A stretch of 64,000 nucleotides of DNA from assembly GCA_963920575.1 (NCBI GenBank), contig OY986964.1:13319460-13383459 (forward strand), given 5' to 3'. Of this stretch, positions 1-11,699 are shown piece by piece. The notes beneath the pieces were generated by a model. It was not told the DNA's origin, made no database searches, and saw nothing but the letters and a program-made list of their open reading frames with translations. Position 1 is the stretch's first letter; each line of letters opens with the position of its first letter. The stretch comes from Narthecium ossifragum (taxonomy: Eukaryota > Streptophyta > Magnoliopsida > Dioscoreales > Nartheciaceae). The translations under genes and the position numbers were made by a program.

Positions 1-1
1 A

Positions 2-3000
2 TTAGATCTTGGTACAAGTGTCAATTTAATGTATGATTTTGTTTGCTTGCAACTTGGTTTAGGACAGATTAAGTCGGCATCCATGGTCCTACAACTGACA
101 GATAGATCCACGAAAACTCCATGGAGAGTAGTGGAGGATGTGCTTGTGCAAATAGATAAATTTTATTATCCTGTTGATTTCTTAGTCTTGGATACACAAG
201 CTGTAGTAACTACTGACTCTAAAATTCCAATTATCTTAGGTAGACCATTTGTTGCTACTGCTAACGCTATAATTAATAGCAGGAATGGTCTAATAAAACT
301 AACTTTTGGAAATATGACTTTAGAAATTAATATTTTTAATATTGCTAAGCAGCTTACTGAGGATGATGAATGCCAGCAAACCTACCGGATTCACTCACTC
401 ACTGAAGAGGAGTTTGTTGTGGCTGAGATTGAATCCCTTGAGTTTGATTTAAATAAAAATGCCGATGTTGATGGTATATGCCCTAACTTAGAACATTGTT
501 CTTTTGTAGGTCCATGGCATCTAAGGTTTGAAGAACTACCAGAAAGAGGACAGCCACCAACGCCATCAGCAGTAGAGCCGCCCAAGCTAGACCTAAAGCC
601 TCTACCTCAAGGTTTAAAGCACGCCTACTCTGGTCCAAGTGATACATACCCAGTTATTATTTCTTCAGCATTAACTGCACAGGAAGGTGAGTAATTACTT
701 AGAGTTGTAAATAAGCATAAATCAGTTATTGGTTGGAGTATAGTAGATCTGAAAGGTATTAGTCCCTTGATTTGTTCCCATAAGATTAATCTTGAACAGG
801 GGGTTGTACCTCGTAGGGATTCGCAGCGTAGGTTGAACCCTACAATGAAGGAGATAGTAAAAACTAAATTACTGAAATTGTTAGATGGAGGAATCATCTA
901 TCCCATTGCTAATCGTAAGTGAGTGAGCCCTACTCAGGTTGTGCCTAAAACATCTGGTGTCGCCGTTGTTGAGAATGAAAGTGGTGACTTTGTCCCCACT
1001 AAATTGGTGACAGGATGGCGCATGTGTATAGACTATAGGAAACTGAATGCAGCCACCCGTAAGGATCACTTTCTATTACCTTTTCTAGACCATATTTTAG
1101 AGAGAGTAGCTAGACATCCTTTTTATTGCTTTCTTGACGATTATTCTGGATATTATCATATTGAGATTGCATTAGAAGATCAGGAAAAAATGACTTTTAC
1201 ATGCCTTTTTGGTACTTATGCTTTTCGTATGATGCTATTTGGACTGTGTAATGCCCCAACTACATTCCATCATTGTATGATGAGTATGTTTGTTGATATG
1301 ATTGAGGAATGCATGGATGTATATATGGATGATTTGACTGTGTTTGGTAATACTTTTGATGCATGCTTGAAAAACTTAAAACGAGTCTTGGTCAGGTCTG
1401 AAGATAAGCACCTTGTGCTTAGTTGGGAAAAGTGCCACTTCATGGTGCCCTTAGGCCATTGTGTTGGGCCACATAGTCTCTTCCAGAGGCATTGAGGTAG
1501 ATCGATCAAAAATCGATCTCATCTCAAAGCTTCATGTGCCAAAGACTGTTAAAGATGTTAGATCTTTTCTAGGGCATGCTGGGTTTTACATGAGATTCAT
1601 TCAGAATTTTTTGGCTATTTCTCGACCCTTGTGTAATATGTTGATAAAGGACACCCCTTTTGATGAATTGTTGATTGTCAGAAGGCTTTTCAGGCTTTGA
1701 TTGATAAACTGACTTCTGCACCTATTGTACAACCACCTGATTGGAGCCTTCCATTTGAGTTGATGTGTGATGTTAGAGATTTTGCTGTAGGAGTAGTATT
1801 AGGGCAGCGAAGAGATGGGAAACCGCATGTTATTCATTATGCGAGCAGAACCTTGAATAGTGCACAGATGAACTACTCTACCACTGAAAAAGAACTGTTA
1901 ACCATAGTCTTTGCATTAGACAAATTTCGTGCTTATTTGATTGGTTCTCCCATCATTGTTTTAACTGATAATGCCGCATTGAAGTACCTTTTCACCAAGA
2001 AGGATGCTAAAGCACGCCTAATACGTTGGATATTGATCTTACAGGAATTATATATCTCCATCAAGGACAAGAAGGGCGTGGAGAACGCAGTTGCTGATCA
2101 CCTATCAAGATTGATGGTGGAGGAGGTTGTTGATGAGCCACCAATCATGGATGACTTCTATGATGAGCAGCTCTTTTCAGTTGCATGGCTGCCCTGGTAT
2201 GCGCGTATCTTCAATTGCTTAGCGACACGTGAGATCCCTTCCCATTGGAGTGCGCAGGATAAGCGTAGATTTTTTGTTGAGGTAAAGAACTTTTATTGGG
2301 ATGATCCCTGTTTGCTTAAGTATTGTCCTGACCAAATTATGCGTCGTTGTGTTCCTGATCATGAAATTGAGAGCATTATCACGTTCTGTCACTCTTATGC
2401 ATGTGGAGGCCATTTTTCCATGAAAGAGACTGCTGCTAAAATTCTTCAATGTGGTTTTTACTGACCTACTATGTTTCACAATGTTAAGATTTTCTACATA
2501 TCGTGTGATAGATGCCTGAAATTAGAAGCTTTATCTAGGCGGCATATGATGTCTTTGAACCCCATTCAAGCTGTAGGGATTTTTGATTGCTGGGGTATAG
2601 ATTTTATGGGACCCTTTCCTTCTTCTTTTGGCTATTTATATATATTGTTGGTTGTAGAATACATGTCTAAGTGGATGGAGGCCATTCCATGTGGGAATAA
2701 TGATCACTCCACTGTCATCAAGTTCCTTAAAGAGCATCTTTTTTCTAGATTTGGTACTCCTAGGGTTATTATTAGTGACCAGGGATCATATTTTTGTAAT
2801 CGCTCTTCTGCGGCTTTGATGCGCCGGTATGGAGTCACACATAAGGTTTCCACTGCTTATCATCCACAGACGAATGACCAAGCTGAATTAGCCAATAGGG
2901 AGATCGCGTAAATCTTGGAGAAGACAGTCAGCCCTAACCGAAGAGACTGGTCCTTGAGGCTATCAAATGCGTTGTGGGCCTGTCACACTGCATACAAGAC

Positions 3001-3321
3001 TACCGTAGGGATGTCGTCGTTTCACCTTGTCTATGGAAAACCATGTCATCTTCTAGTTGCGTTAGAACATAGGGCATATTGGGCTATTAAGTCACTGAAT
3101 TTTACTTTAGATGTTGCAGGTCAGGAATGAAAACTCCAGCTGTCTGAGCTGGAAGAACTCCGGAATGATACTTATGAGAGTTATAGGATATTGAAGGCAA
3201 AAAAAAAGCCTACCATGACAAGCGAATCATGAGGAAAACGTTTCAAGAAGGACAACAAGTCTACCTATATGATGCGCGACTGCACTTACATCCTGGCAAG
3301 CTGAGGTCACACAGGACAGGT
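2..3321 (+). pseudogene. Element 1 pol: protease-RT-RNase H-integrase, broken
   Basis: The reading opens mid-protein in the retropepsin motif LDLGTS (from base 2), continues through RT (IDYRKLN near 1,030, YMDD near 1,321), RNase H (1,700-2,120, ending VADHLSRL) and the integrase zinc and core region (2,380-2,910), then the post-integrase domain. Frame-closing lesions are visible: TAA at 692, TGA at 920, a frameshift near 1,459, another near 1,690, TGA at 2,462 in the integrase zinc region, TAA near 2,909, TGA near 3,128, and a frameshift in an A-run near 3,200. The sequence resembles the Athila pol proteins at 10,719-16,115 and 46,710-52,087 along its length. Not functional. Confidence 0.9.
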
Positions 3322-4937
3322 TGTGAGGACCCGCTCCTCTAACCTGGCTCGACCGCGATCTGTCTGATCGCATTGTTGCTTTTGGACCCCAAGGGCAATT
3401 TGGTAAATTGCACCTTGACGGTTGGTTTCACACCTGCGTAGTGCACACGCAACTCTATGATTGATTATTGTGCTTGTTAGAACCTAAGGTGAACTTGGAA
3501 TCGAAAGATCTGAGTTCGGACACGCGGAAGCTGTCTTTGGGACAGCTGTCAGCCCAAACTGATCGATCGCTCCAGGGAGCGATCGGTCGGATTCGAGGTC
3601 AGCACCGCTTTTTACGTGTCTGGATAAGGACCCAAACCGACCTAGTCTGATCGATCAGTACTGTTGACCGATTGAACTTCACGTGTCACACCCCGACCCA
3701 GAAAACCCATCCAGGATGGGGCGTGAGGGTTCCTATCACTATTCAACTTCAATCGGCGCGATACAAAGCAGAAAAGACGGATAATTTAAACAATTGTATT
3801 CCAGAGGCGAACAGATATCCAATTTATATAACCTCAAGTTGTACAGTTACAAATTCCATTCTAATACTCCCAAGGTAAAGATATAATACAAGATTCCAAA
3901 ATCCTCGAAAGTTACAACATATATATATATATATATCAAAATGTACAACAGGTAATTCTCCAGCAACCTCAAGCGCCACTGGATGAACTCGCGCCGCCAA
4001 AGACTGATCCTACCGGCTCCACGAAAGAAGAACTGCCGCCTGCACCTGCAAACGCAGCCCGGTTAGGAGTGAGCGATAAGCTAAGTAGGGTTCTACTCTA
4101 CGGCACACAGAAGGGAGGAAAACAACAACAGTGTTGTCCCCCAGCTCAAGTCTAACGGATGCCACAGGGTTCCACAACTCCTGTCGACTCCCCAAGGGAT
4201 CCTACTCTTCTCAACTGACCACGCTAGGAACATCAACCCACACGCTGGGAGGAAAAGGACTAGAACCAGTAGGATCACCATTACCCAGCAGGAAACCACT
4301 GCCTGGGGACCATGTCAGGGACATCGACACCCATCCTTAGCACTTGGCCTTGGAAGACAACACGACCTCTAAACCTCGAACACAGATCAGAGTCAACTAT
4401 CGCCAATCCTCAACACAAGAGATTCAAATGATACAAAATCACACCCTATTCCTGACTACCCAGCCACGGCCCTAAGGCTAGATCCAAGCTACCCGAGAGC
4501 CTCGGATCGGCGACCCAAACCATCGCCCGCCTAACCTCAAATGCCTCTAATGCACACAATGCATGGGCCTAGGCAAACATCTACCCTAGATGTCTCTACA
4601 TGTCACATCATCAGTTATAAGTCCAACAGATATACAATAGCCCTCGGCACTCGCCGGCAAGAGGCTAAGGTTCCACAATTCCACATTACCTAGCACTCAT
4701 AGCTAGCTAATGGCTAAGCAAACCATTAAGCAATTAACTACAACCAAACATGTATCTAAAAGCAAGCCACAATATCAATTTATTCAAAGGAAGACAATAT
4801 GGGATTCAATCCTTAATCTCGATGGAAAACCCTTGAAAACTTCATGAAAACCTCATACCAACCTCCCAACATGGTTAACTATCAAACCCAAGTGAAAGCC
4901 ATCCAAGAAAAACCAGAAAACACAGTTCAAGGGCCCA

Positions 4938-5326
4938 CGGTCGATGCGACGGTCGACCGTGAGGCCACGGTCGATGTCACGGTTGATGCGACGGTCGACC
5001 GTGACACCAATGCGAAGAAAACCAAAGGGGCGACGGTCGATCCACTCATCGACCCTGGGAAGCCCAAAACCAAACAGCGCCTGACGGTCGATCCGATGGT
5101 CGACCGTCAGGTAAATGGCAAAAAGAGAAGATCCCGCAGTCGATCCATGCATCAACCCTGGGAGGCTAAAATCCCGACAGAGCCTGACGGTCGATGCGAC
5201 GGTCGACCGTCAGGCCCAGAAAGAGCAAGTCGATACTCTACGGTCGGTGCACCGATCGATTGTCGAGCCCCGAAGGAGCGTATCAACGCTTGACGGTCGA
5301 TGCACCGATCGACCGTCGAGCCTCAG
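4938..5326. repeat. GGTCGACC-type palindrome cluster in Tekay LTR
   Basis: More than ten copies or half-copies of GACGGTCGATNNGACGGTCGACCGTC-like words occur here, and again at 22,295-22,675 in the other LTR. On the transcribed (minus) strand they lie downstream of the TATA-like box, in the presumed R/U5. The same words occur upstream of the TATA box in the unrelated Athila family 2 LTRs. Confidence 0.8.
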
Positions 5327-5847
5327 GCACAGTTCCTTAGAACAGTGCCGGAAATCTAATTTCTTGGATTTCAAGGATCAAATCAAGTTGGAATTAGATG
5401 AGATTTGGCAAGCAAGTGTATTTAACAATGGGAAAGCTAATAGAATGAAGAAATCCAGTTTTTGACGGTTAAATCTCCTATCTAGGTCCAAATGGACAAA
5501 AATCGACAAAACGGCGATAATACGGAAACCAACCGTTAGAATACGGAAAATGTGAGATAGGAATACTTCAAATCCTCCACACTACATGCACAAAGAGCTA
5601 CATAGCATTCTAACATGTATTCCTACAGCGAAAGCACAATAAACCTATCCTAGGAGAACCCGATCCTAGGATCGAGGTAGAAACACCTACTTCAGCAAGT
5701 AGGGTAGCTCCTCCACGCGTCCCGCTGGTCAAGCCGCCAAGATCCGCGCTCCGAAGACCAAGTCTCCAAACCCTAGCTCAGCCGAAGGAGAGAGAAGGGG
5801 AGAAAACGACAGGAGAAGAAGAGAAGGAAAGAGAAGAAAGGGTCAGG

Positions 5848-5857
5848 GCTTATATAG
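5848..5857 (-). promoter_or_regulatory. TATA-like box of Tekay LTR
   Basis: CTATATAAGC on the minus strand, about 285 bp from the LTR 5' end (6,141); same sequence at 23,204-23,213 in the other LTR. The position suits a U3 promoter, but no start site can be proved by reading. Confidence 0.55.
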
Positions 5858-6141
5858 AAACTCCGGATCTATCTCAGCCGTCCGATTCGATCTTCCCCGA
5901 TTGAGCCCCGATCCTCCGATCGGACGCACCCTAGGAATTCTAATCAAACACATACATCAATCCAAGGCAGTGTGTGGAACGCAGGTGTGAAACCGACCAC
6001 CAGAGGGTATATTTACCAAAATGCCCCCGGGGTCCAAACCGCCACACGATCGCCTGATCGTTCCCGACACGGAGCCAAACCAACAGGAAACTGGCTCTCG
6101 ACCCACGCGGTCGAGCCAGGTCTGAGTGACGGGCCCTCACA

Positions 6142-6259
6142 ACCTAACAACCTTAAAAAGAATTTCGTCCCGAAATTCAAGGTTGAAGCCGGGGGAAAAA
6201 GAAACATCTAGGCCTACCTGCACAAACAAGGCTACAACTAGGGGCGCCAACGCCCACAA
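6142..6259 (-). other. Gap between integrase stop and 3' LTR of the Tekay element
   Basis: A short untranslated spacer. The bases next to the LTR read TTTTTAAGGTTGTTAGGT on the minus strand, an imperfect polypurine tract in the place where plus-strand priming should occur. Confidence 0.5.
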
Positions 6260-7789
6260 CTAGGAACTACCTGAAGAGGTGAACAGTCGGGGAAACTCCC
6301 GACGCATGCGATCCTCTCGCTCCCAAGTCAGACTCTCTGCACTGCCGTGTCTCCACCTGACCATGACCAACGGTAACGATCTGCCTCTCAGCACCTGATC
6401 CCGTCTGTCCATGATCTGCACTGGCTGCTCTATGTAGGTGGCGTCCTCCTCCACCTCGAGGTCGTCGTATCTGATCACGTGAGAAGGATCTGGAATGTAC
6501 TTTCTCAGCATAGACACGTGGAAGGTGGGATGGACTGCTGACATGTGCGGAGGTAGAGCTAACTGGTAGGCGACTGCTCCAACGCGCCTGACGATCTCAA
6601 AAGGACCTGTGAACCTCGGAGCTAGCTTGCCCCTGCTACCAAACCTGATCGACCCTCTGCGCGGGGACACCTTCAGTAGCACTCTGTCGCCAACTGCGAA
6701 CTCCAGGGGTCGTCTCCTGTGGTCTGCGTAGCTCTTCTGCCTGCTCTGCGCTGTCAGAAGCCTCTGCCTGATCTGAGCGAACCTCTCTGACGACTGTCGG
6801 ATGATGTCTGAACCGGTAAGGGACGCTTCCCCAACCTCTGTCCAACACACCGGTGAACGACACGGTCTGCCATACAACGCCTCAAAGGGTGCAAAACCCA
6901 AGCTGGCCTGGAAACTGTTCTTGTAGGCAAACTCCACCAAAGTCACGTGCTGCTCCCAAGTACCCCCAGCGTCTAGCACACATGCTCTGAGCATGTCCTC
7001 CAAGATCTGGATAGTCCGCTCTGACTGTCCGTCTGTCTGAGGGTGGAAAGCTGTGCTGAAGCTGCTCCAGAACCTGTCGGTGAATCTGGGATCTCTGTCT
7101 GACACTATCGACACTGGGATGGCGTGCAGTCGTACCACCTCGTCGATGTACCTCTGGCTCAATCTGGCAACTAGATCTGTCGTCCTCATGGGGAGGAAAT
7201 GAGCCGATTTGGTCAGTCGATCGACAATGACCCAAATCGCATCATTCCCCCTCGGTGACCTGGGTAGTTCGGTGACGAAGTCCATAGCTATATGTTCCGA
7301 CTTCCACTCTGGCACGGGAAGTGGCTGCAACAAACCTAGGGTCCGCCTGTGCTCTGCCTTCACCCTATGACAGGTGAGGCATCTGGAAACGAACTCAGCT
7401 ACTGACCTCTTCATCCCGCACCACCAGAACTGTCGGCGTAGATCGTGGTATATCATGGTGCTCCCGGGGTGAACGGCGAAACAAGAGTGGTGGAACTCGT
7501 GAAGGATCCCCTCTCGCAACGCCGGGTCTGCTGGAACTGCAACTCTGCCTCTGAAGAGTAGACCACTGTCTGCCGACACTGTCCAGCCCTCAACTACGTG
7601 CTCAGTGCCGACCGCAACACGGGTCTCCACGAGACCTGGGTCTCCAGCCTGTGCCTCGATCACTCTGGCCAAAAGAACTGGAATGCTGCGAACAGCATAC
7701 AGGAAACCACCTGTCGCCCGGTTCTCAAAGTCAAGCCCAAACTGACTGACTATCTCCAGCATCTGCCACTGCCGAGCTGACACTGCTCC
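6260..7789 (-). pseudogene. Tekay integrase with chromodomain-like tail (3' half of interrupted pol)
   Basis: Reads from the A1 insertion point to a stop at 6,260. In order: zinc-binding HHCC region (EFHHS...CLTCHRVK), catalytic core with Asp in AMDFVTELP, Asp in SIVSDRDPRF and Glu in SERTIQ, then a C-terminal region ending in a chromodomain-like block (QIMDRRDQVLRG...VRWRHGSAESLTWERED). Between the second Asp and STAFHPQTDGQ about ten residues usual in this family are absent (FWSSF runs directly into STAFHPQTDG), an in-frame deletion inside the core. The frame joins RNase H at 17,728 if A1 and one target duplication are removed. The reading is otherwise open. Integrase would act on Tekay cDNA; the chromodomain type is known to favour heterochromatin. 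Confidence 0.88.
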
Positions 7790-8679
7790 TGATGTGCTGT
7801 CGCAGGCACTCAAAAATAAAACCAATACCCGTTAAAATGAATGTAGTAGTGTGAGTACGAGTCGATCCCACGAAGAGTGTTTAGCCTAGTTTTGTGCTCA
7901 GTGAATAAAGATGGGGGGTTTTAAACGTGAGGGAAACAGTAAAGAAATAATCTAAAGCGAAGGAACAAGTTGAATCAAGAGAACAAACCTTGGTCTGAGT
8001 CAACATCCACCATCGGAATCCAATAACTGATCATAGATGCAAGTATCAATCAATTTATACCATGAATATTCACCGTCCGAATTCAATTCGAAACTCTCCT
8101 CGATCATAGTTAATTAGAAACAAGCGATCTAATCAACCCTAACTACTAGACAACCTAAGACAAGCGCTGTAGATTTAATCTAGTAGCAGCGTTAAGAATA
8201 GGGAGATCGATGAAGCTAAACAACACAAGCACAAGCGGTTGCATTTAATCTAGTTGAATATTCTTCCTAAGATCTAACAAGATCTGATCAGCAGTAAATT
8301 ATTAGATCCTAGTTGCTTCGCAGATTAGAGGGATCAAACAATTCCGGATTTGATATCAAACCTAGCGGTAGATCACCATGAATAATAAACTAGTAGGCCT
8401 CTTAGCAATTAGACAAGGTAATCATGAAGATTTAATCTCAGAAGAACATCCAATACTCATGTATAAACCGAACAATAAAAATAAATTAGATCTCACAGTT
8501 TCATTGATTCCGAAGTTTCAGTCTCCTCGACCAAGGATCAAGATTTAGCCACGCAGGGCCATCAAGAACAATCCTCCAAAAGATTTCATAAAGCAAAAGA
8601 AAACCTAGAAAAAATATAAAAGAGGAGAAAGAGTAGCCAAAAGTGTCCAAGAATCCCCCCTCAAACACTAGAAAGAGTC

Positions 8680-8689
8680 CTATTTATAG
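8680..8689 (-). promoter_or_regulatory. TATA box of A1 LTR
   Basis: CTATAAATAG on the minus strand, about 60 bp downstream of the palindrome cluster. The 5' LTR copy, which would drive the element, is at 17,138-17,147. Confidence 0.65.
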
Positions 8690-8747
8690 CCTCAATTGTA
8701 TCCACCTTCGGATTAGATCACAATCGTTGATTTTTGTTACTGGGAAA

Positions 8748-8933
8748 GTCCGATCGATCGGACCTTGGATGCTGGATCGATCGGTCTCATTAAAATCTTC
8801 AACTTCTATTCACGCCCGAGCCCGATCGATCGGACTAAGGGAGTCGGATCGATCGATTTCGTAAAAATCCTTCGTCTCTGGCTCTTCCCGAGTTCGATCG
8901 ATGGTCCAATCGATCGGCGGATCGCTCGGACTT
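8748..8933. repeat. GATCGATC palindrome cluster in A1 3' LTR
   Basis: Same array as 17,206-17,391. Palindromes come in pairs 23 bp apart, with successive pairs 72 bp apart. It lies in U3 immediately upstream of the TATA box. Confidence 0.85.
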
Positions 8934-9269
8934 CCAGCTTATTTTCCTTTCTGCCATTCAGACTGCGCATCGGTACTGAAATTGCCGTAACTTCATCTAG
9001 GAAACTCGGAATCACGAACCATAAAATTCTCCAGAATCTAGACTTCAAGAGCTTTCCAACCATGTATGGCACATCCTCTGGTTCTTCATGAGCAGGTACA
9101 GATAAATCTTTAAAGTTGATCCAAGCACTCTTTTCAGCTTCTTTTCGACTTAAGGACTTCAATTGCATCCTAAATCAAAATATAAGAATAATGAGTGTAT
9201 TTAGGAGCTAAATAAGCACAGGAGACTAAGTATTAAGGGATAAAAACATAACATTATGCATTCTCATCA

Positions 9270-10718
9270 AATTCCCCCACACTTAGCTTTTGCTCGTCCT
9301 CGGGCAAAACTAAAATTCACTCTACTCAAGAAATCAAGGTTGCAACACCATCAACAAAGAACAATCAAGCTCTTCACAACTCATAATACATCATGAACAA
9401 ACATTTTTAGACAACTTAAAAATCAATCAATAAGCATTTTCACTTGAATATGGAGCAAAATAAATAAGTAGACCTCACGGAAATAAACACTCAACTCTCA
9501 TGTGTTTGAAGGGTATGTATTTCACTCAAATTCATTTCAATGAAAATGATCTACCATAGGCTTGCATATCTTCTCATTCTCTGCCACTAGAATCACATGC
9601 ATAACACAAATCATAAGGACTTCAAAAGGTTGTAATGGGGTCTAGGATTAAGGTGGGAAATATTTGGGAATGTAGCTCAAAAGCCAATGGAACTAATGGA
9701 GCAAAAATGCATCAATAAGACATGTACAACCAATCACTCCGTTCAGCAACTTCTTCAATTTGTCTTCAACATACTCAAACCATATAACATTACCACATTG
9801 GCAAAGAGATTGCTCAAAGGAATACTTTTTAACTGAAATAGTGAACAATCTTTTGCAAAAACTTCCACCTTTGTAGAGATCCTGCATAAACATACCCGTT
9901 TCTTGGAGTATTAGGAGGATTCAAAAACATATTTTGTAACATGAGAAACAATTTCCTCCTTCACTTTCTTTTCTTTTCTTTTTTTTTTTTCAAATATAGC
10001 CAAACCACAAATCCAAACACCCCCACACTTGAACTTTTGCACCCATCCATGTCATAATAATGATCAATGCTCCACTAGTTTCATGGCTTGGGTAACGGAA
10101 ATATATATTTTTTTTTTTCAGGTTTAAAGCTTGCAATGTGGGTTAACAATAAAGTCAATAAAGCTCAAAGGTGTTTAGCAAAAGGAAAAATTAATCACAA
10201 GGTAGGCTATTTGGCTTATGTAGCTTAAGCCAAAAAAAAAAATGGCCTTAATCATGTTCATGTCTGCATGTGTCAATGTGACCTCGAATAGAATCAAAGC
10301 AAGTTCTAGAGAAACAAATCCATGGAAGAATATCTCTCATGAAAGAAAATAGTGAGACTGATATGAATGTGTCAGTCTAAAGGCTCAAAATCTCACAAGC
10401 TTTTGTCTACTCATTCAGTCACTACCAACTCAAGGAAAATAACTCAATTAATTAATTCTAAGTCGCAAAATTACTCATTCAATCATGTTATGAATATGTC
10501 AAGCTTAACTGGTTCTCGCTCATGGCAAATGCAACCTAGACCTCCTCCCCCACACTTGAAACTGACATTGTCCCCAATGGAAGGTGGAATGCAAAGAAAA
10601 GCAAAAATAACTAAATGGAAATGCGAAAATAAAAAGAGAAAGGAACGAACTCCCCTTGGGTTGCCTCCCAAGCAGCGCCTTTGTTTATTGTCATTGGCTC
10701 GACTTCATGCTTGCTTCT
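9270..10718 (-). other. A1 3' non-coding region with two G-rich (polypurine) tracts
   Basis: No credible gene. The tract next to the LTR reads GTGTGGGGGAATT on the minus strand (about 9,283-9,270) and is the expected polypurine tract. A second one lies at 10,580-10,541, where CATTGGGGACAATGT is followed by AAGTGTGGGGGAGGAGG; it recurs at the same relative place in every Athila copy here. Athila elements often carry an env-like gene between pol and the LTR; none can be read. Homopolymer runs (for example near 9,980, 10,110 and 10,230) are present. Confidence 0.75.
10541..10580 (-). promoter_or_regulatory. Internal polypurine-like tract with CATTGGGGACAATG stem (A1)
   Basis: On the minus strand a near-palindromic CATTG-GGGA-CAATG word precedes a G-rich run by about ten bases. 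Equivalents: 26,177-26,214 (A3), 41,627-41,664 (2a), 46,404-46,441 (2b), 30,953-30,989 (element 1, + strand). Conservation across diverged copies suggests a function such as a second plus-strand primer; this is inference. Confidence 0.5.
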
Positions 10719-11699
10719 TTAATCAGTATAAGTTGGCTCCTCAAGGTCCAATTTTTCCAATTTTTCTGTTGGAACGCCTTCATAGAAAGGTTTAAGTCGA
10801 TTGCCATTCACCGTAAACATTTTGGAAGTGGCTAAACTTTGAATTTCAACTGCACCATGAGAAAAAACATTAGTAACAATAAAAGGTCCAATCCAACGAG
10901 AACGCAACTTACCTGGAAACAAACGTAAGCGTGATTGGTAAAGGAGAACTTTTTGACCAACTTTAAACTCCTTTCTAGAGATCATCTTATCATGAAAAGC
11001 TTTTGTCTTTTCCTTGTAAATCCTAGCGCTCTCATAGGCATCATTGCGAATTTCCTCTAATTCTTGTAGTTGCAACTTCCTGTGTTCTCCACTCTCATCC
11101 ACGTTCATATTAAAGTTCTTGATAGCCCAATAAGCTTTATGTTCTAACTCAACTGAAAGGTGACATGGTTTCCCAAATACCAAGCGATAAGGTGACATAC
11201 CGATGGGTGTCTTATATGCAGTCCTATATGCCCACAACGCATCATCCAAACGCAAACTCCAATCTTTTCTATTTGGATTTACCGTCTTTTCAATGATGGA
11301 CTTGATCTCTCGATTTGACACTTCCGCTTGTCCACTCGTTTGCGGATGATAGGCGGTTGACACCTTATGGGTCACATGGTACTTCCTTAGTAACGCCTCA
11401 ACAGTTCGATTGCAAAAGTGAGTGCCTCGATCACTTATGAAAGCTCTTGGAATTCCAAACCTGGATAATATGTTATACTTGATAAAATCTGCAACAACTT
11501 TAGAATCATCAGTCCTGGTAGCTTTAGCTTCTACCCATTTTGAAACATAATCCACAGCAAGTAGAATATAAATATAACCAAAAGATATAGGGAACGGATC
11601 CATGAAGTCGATGCCCCAAACATCAAAAATTTCGCAAAATAATATGGGGGTTTGTGGCATCTCATTCCTTTGGGATATATTACCTGTCTTTTGACAATT
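10719..11699 (-). CDS. A1 integrase core and C-terminus (downstream of the amber codon)
   Basis: Continues in the same frame as 11,700-16,115 after one TAG. It opens with the second zinc-binding Cys (NCQKTGNIS), then the catalytic core: Asp in [11 protein letters not shown], Asp in [11 protein letters not shown], and the [15 protein letters not shown] block with the catalytic Glu. The post-integrase domain follows ([23 protein letters not shown]) and the protein ends near [13 protein letters not shown] plus a short acidic tail. Full-length for the family. It would insert element cDNA into chromosomes, but it is separated from the zinc half by the stop, so without readthrough or suppression no whole integrase is made. 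Confidence 0.88.
   Translation of the reverse strand, partial: NCQKTGNISQRNEMPQTPILFCEIFDVWGIDFMDPFPISFGYIYILLAVDYVSKWVEAKATRTDDSKVVADFIKYNILSRFGIPRAFISDRGTHFCNRTVEALLRKYHVTHKVSTAYHPQTSGQAEVSNREIKSIIEKTVNPNRKDWSLRLDDALWAYRTAYKTPIGMSPYRLVFGKPCHLSVELEHKAYWAIKNFNMNVDESGEHRKLQLQELEEIRNDAYESARIYKEKTKAFHDKMISRKEFKVGQKVLLYQSRLRLFPGKLRSRWIGPFIVTNVFSHGAVEIQSLATSKMFTVNGNRLKPFYEGVPTEKLEKLDLEEPTYTD

Larger units (their letters stand above)
3684..6141 (-). repeat. 3' LTR of the minus-strand Tekay element
   Basis: About 2.46 kb, nearly identical to 21,044-23,497, bounded TG...CA. On the minus strand the TATA-like CTATATAAGC is at 5,857-5,848, followed downstream by a palindrome-rich stretch (4,938-5,326) built on ACGGTCGACCGT and GGTCGATC. 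An AT dinucleotide run lies at 3,921-3,936. ORFs across this LTR that translate as TVDATVDR-like repeats are by-products of the palindromes, not genes. Confidence 0.92.
7790..9269 (-). repeat. 3' LTR of A1
   Basis: 1,480 bp, same length as 16,248-17,727. On the minus strand the U3 runs from 9,269: first a block conserved with A3 and 2a/2b LTRs (about 9,149-8,949), then the GATCGATC palindrome cluster (8,933-8,748), then a TATA box CTATAAATAG (8,689-8,680). The remainder is presumed R/U5. Short ORFs here are shadows. Confidence 0.95.

Noticed and set aside
4010..4340. Pairs of ORFs repeated at 21,366-21,696
   Set aside because: Inside the two Tekay LTRs, on both strands, with no family match recognised.
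4844..5465. ORFs encoding TVDATVDR-like repeats, also at 22,200-22,622
   Set aside because: They translate the GGTCGACC palindrome cluster of a Tekay LTR in arbitrary frames on both strands; present in both LTR copies, with no protein-like composition elsewhere.
8643..9168. ORFs of 73-120 aa, duplicated at 17,101-17,626
   Set aside because: Both sets lie in the two LTRs of A1 and exist on both strands because GATCGATC repeats lack stops.
9270..10718. Possible env-like gene of Athila A1
   Set aside because: No reading longer than about 140 codons, no signal peptide or membrane segment; the one at 10,367-10,795 is antisense and overlaps the internal tract and the end of pol.
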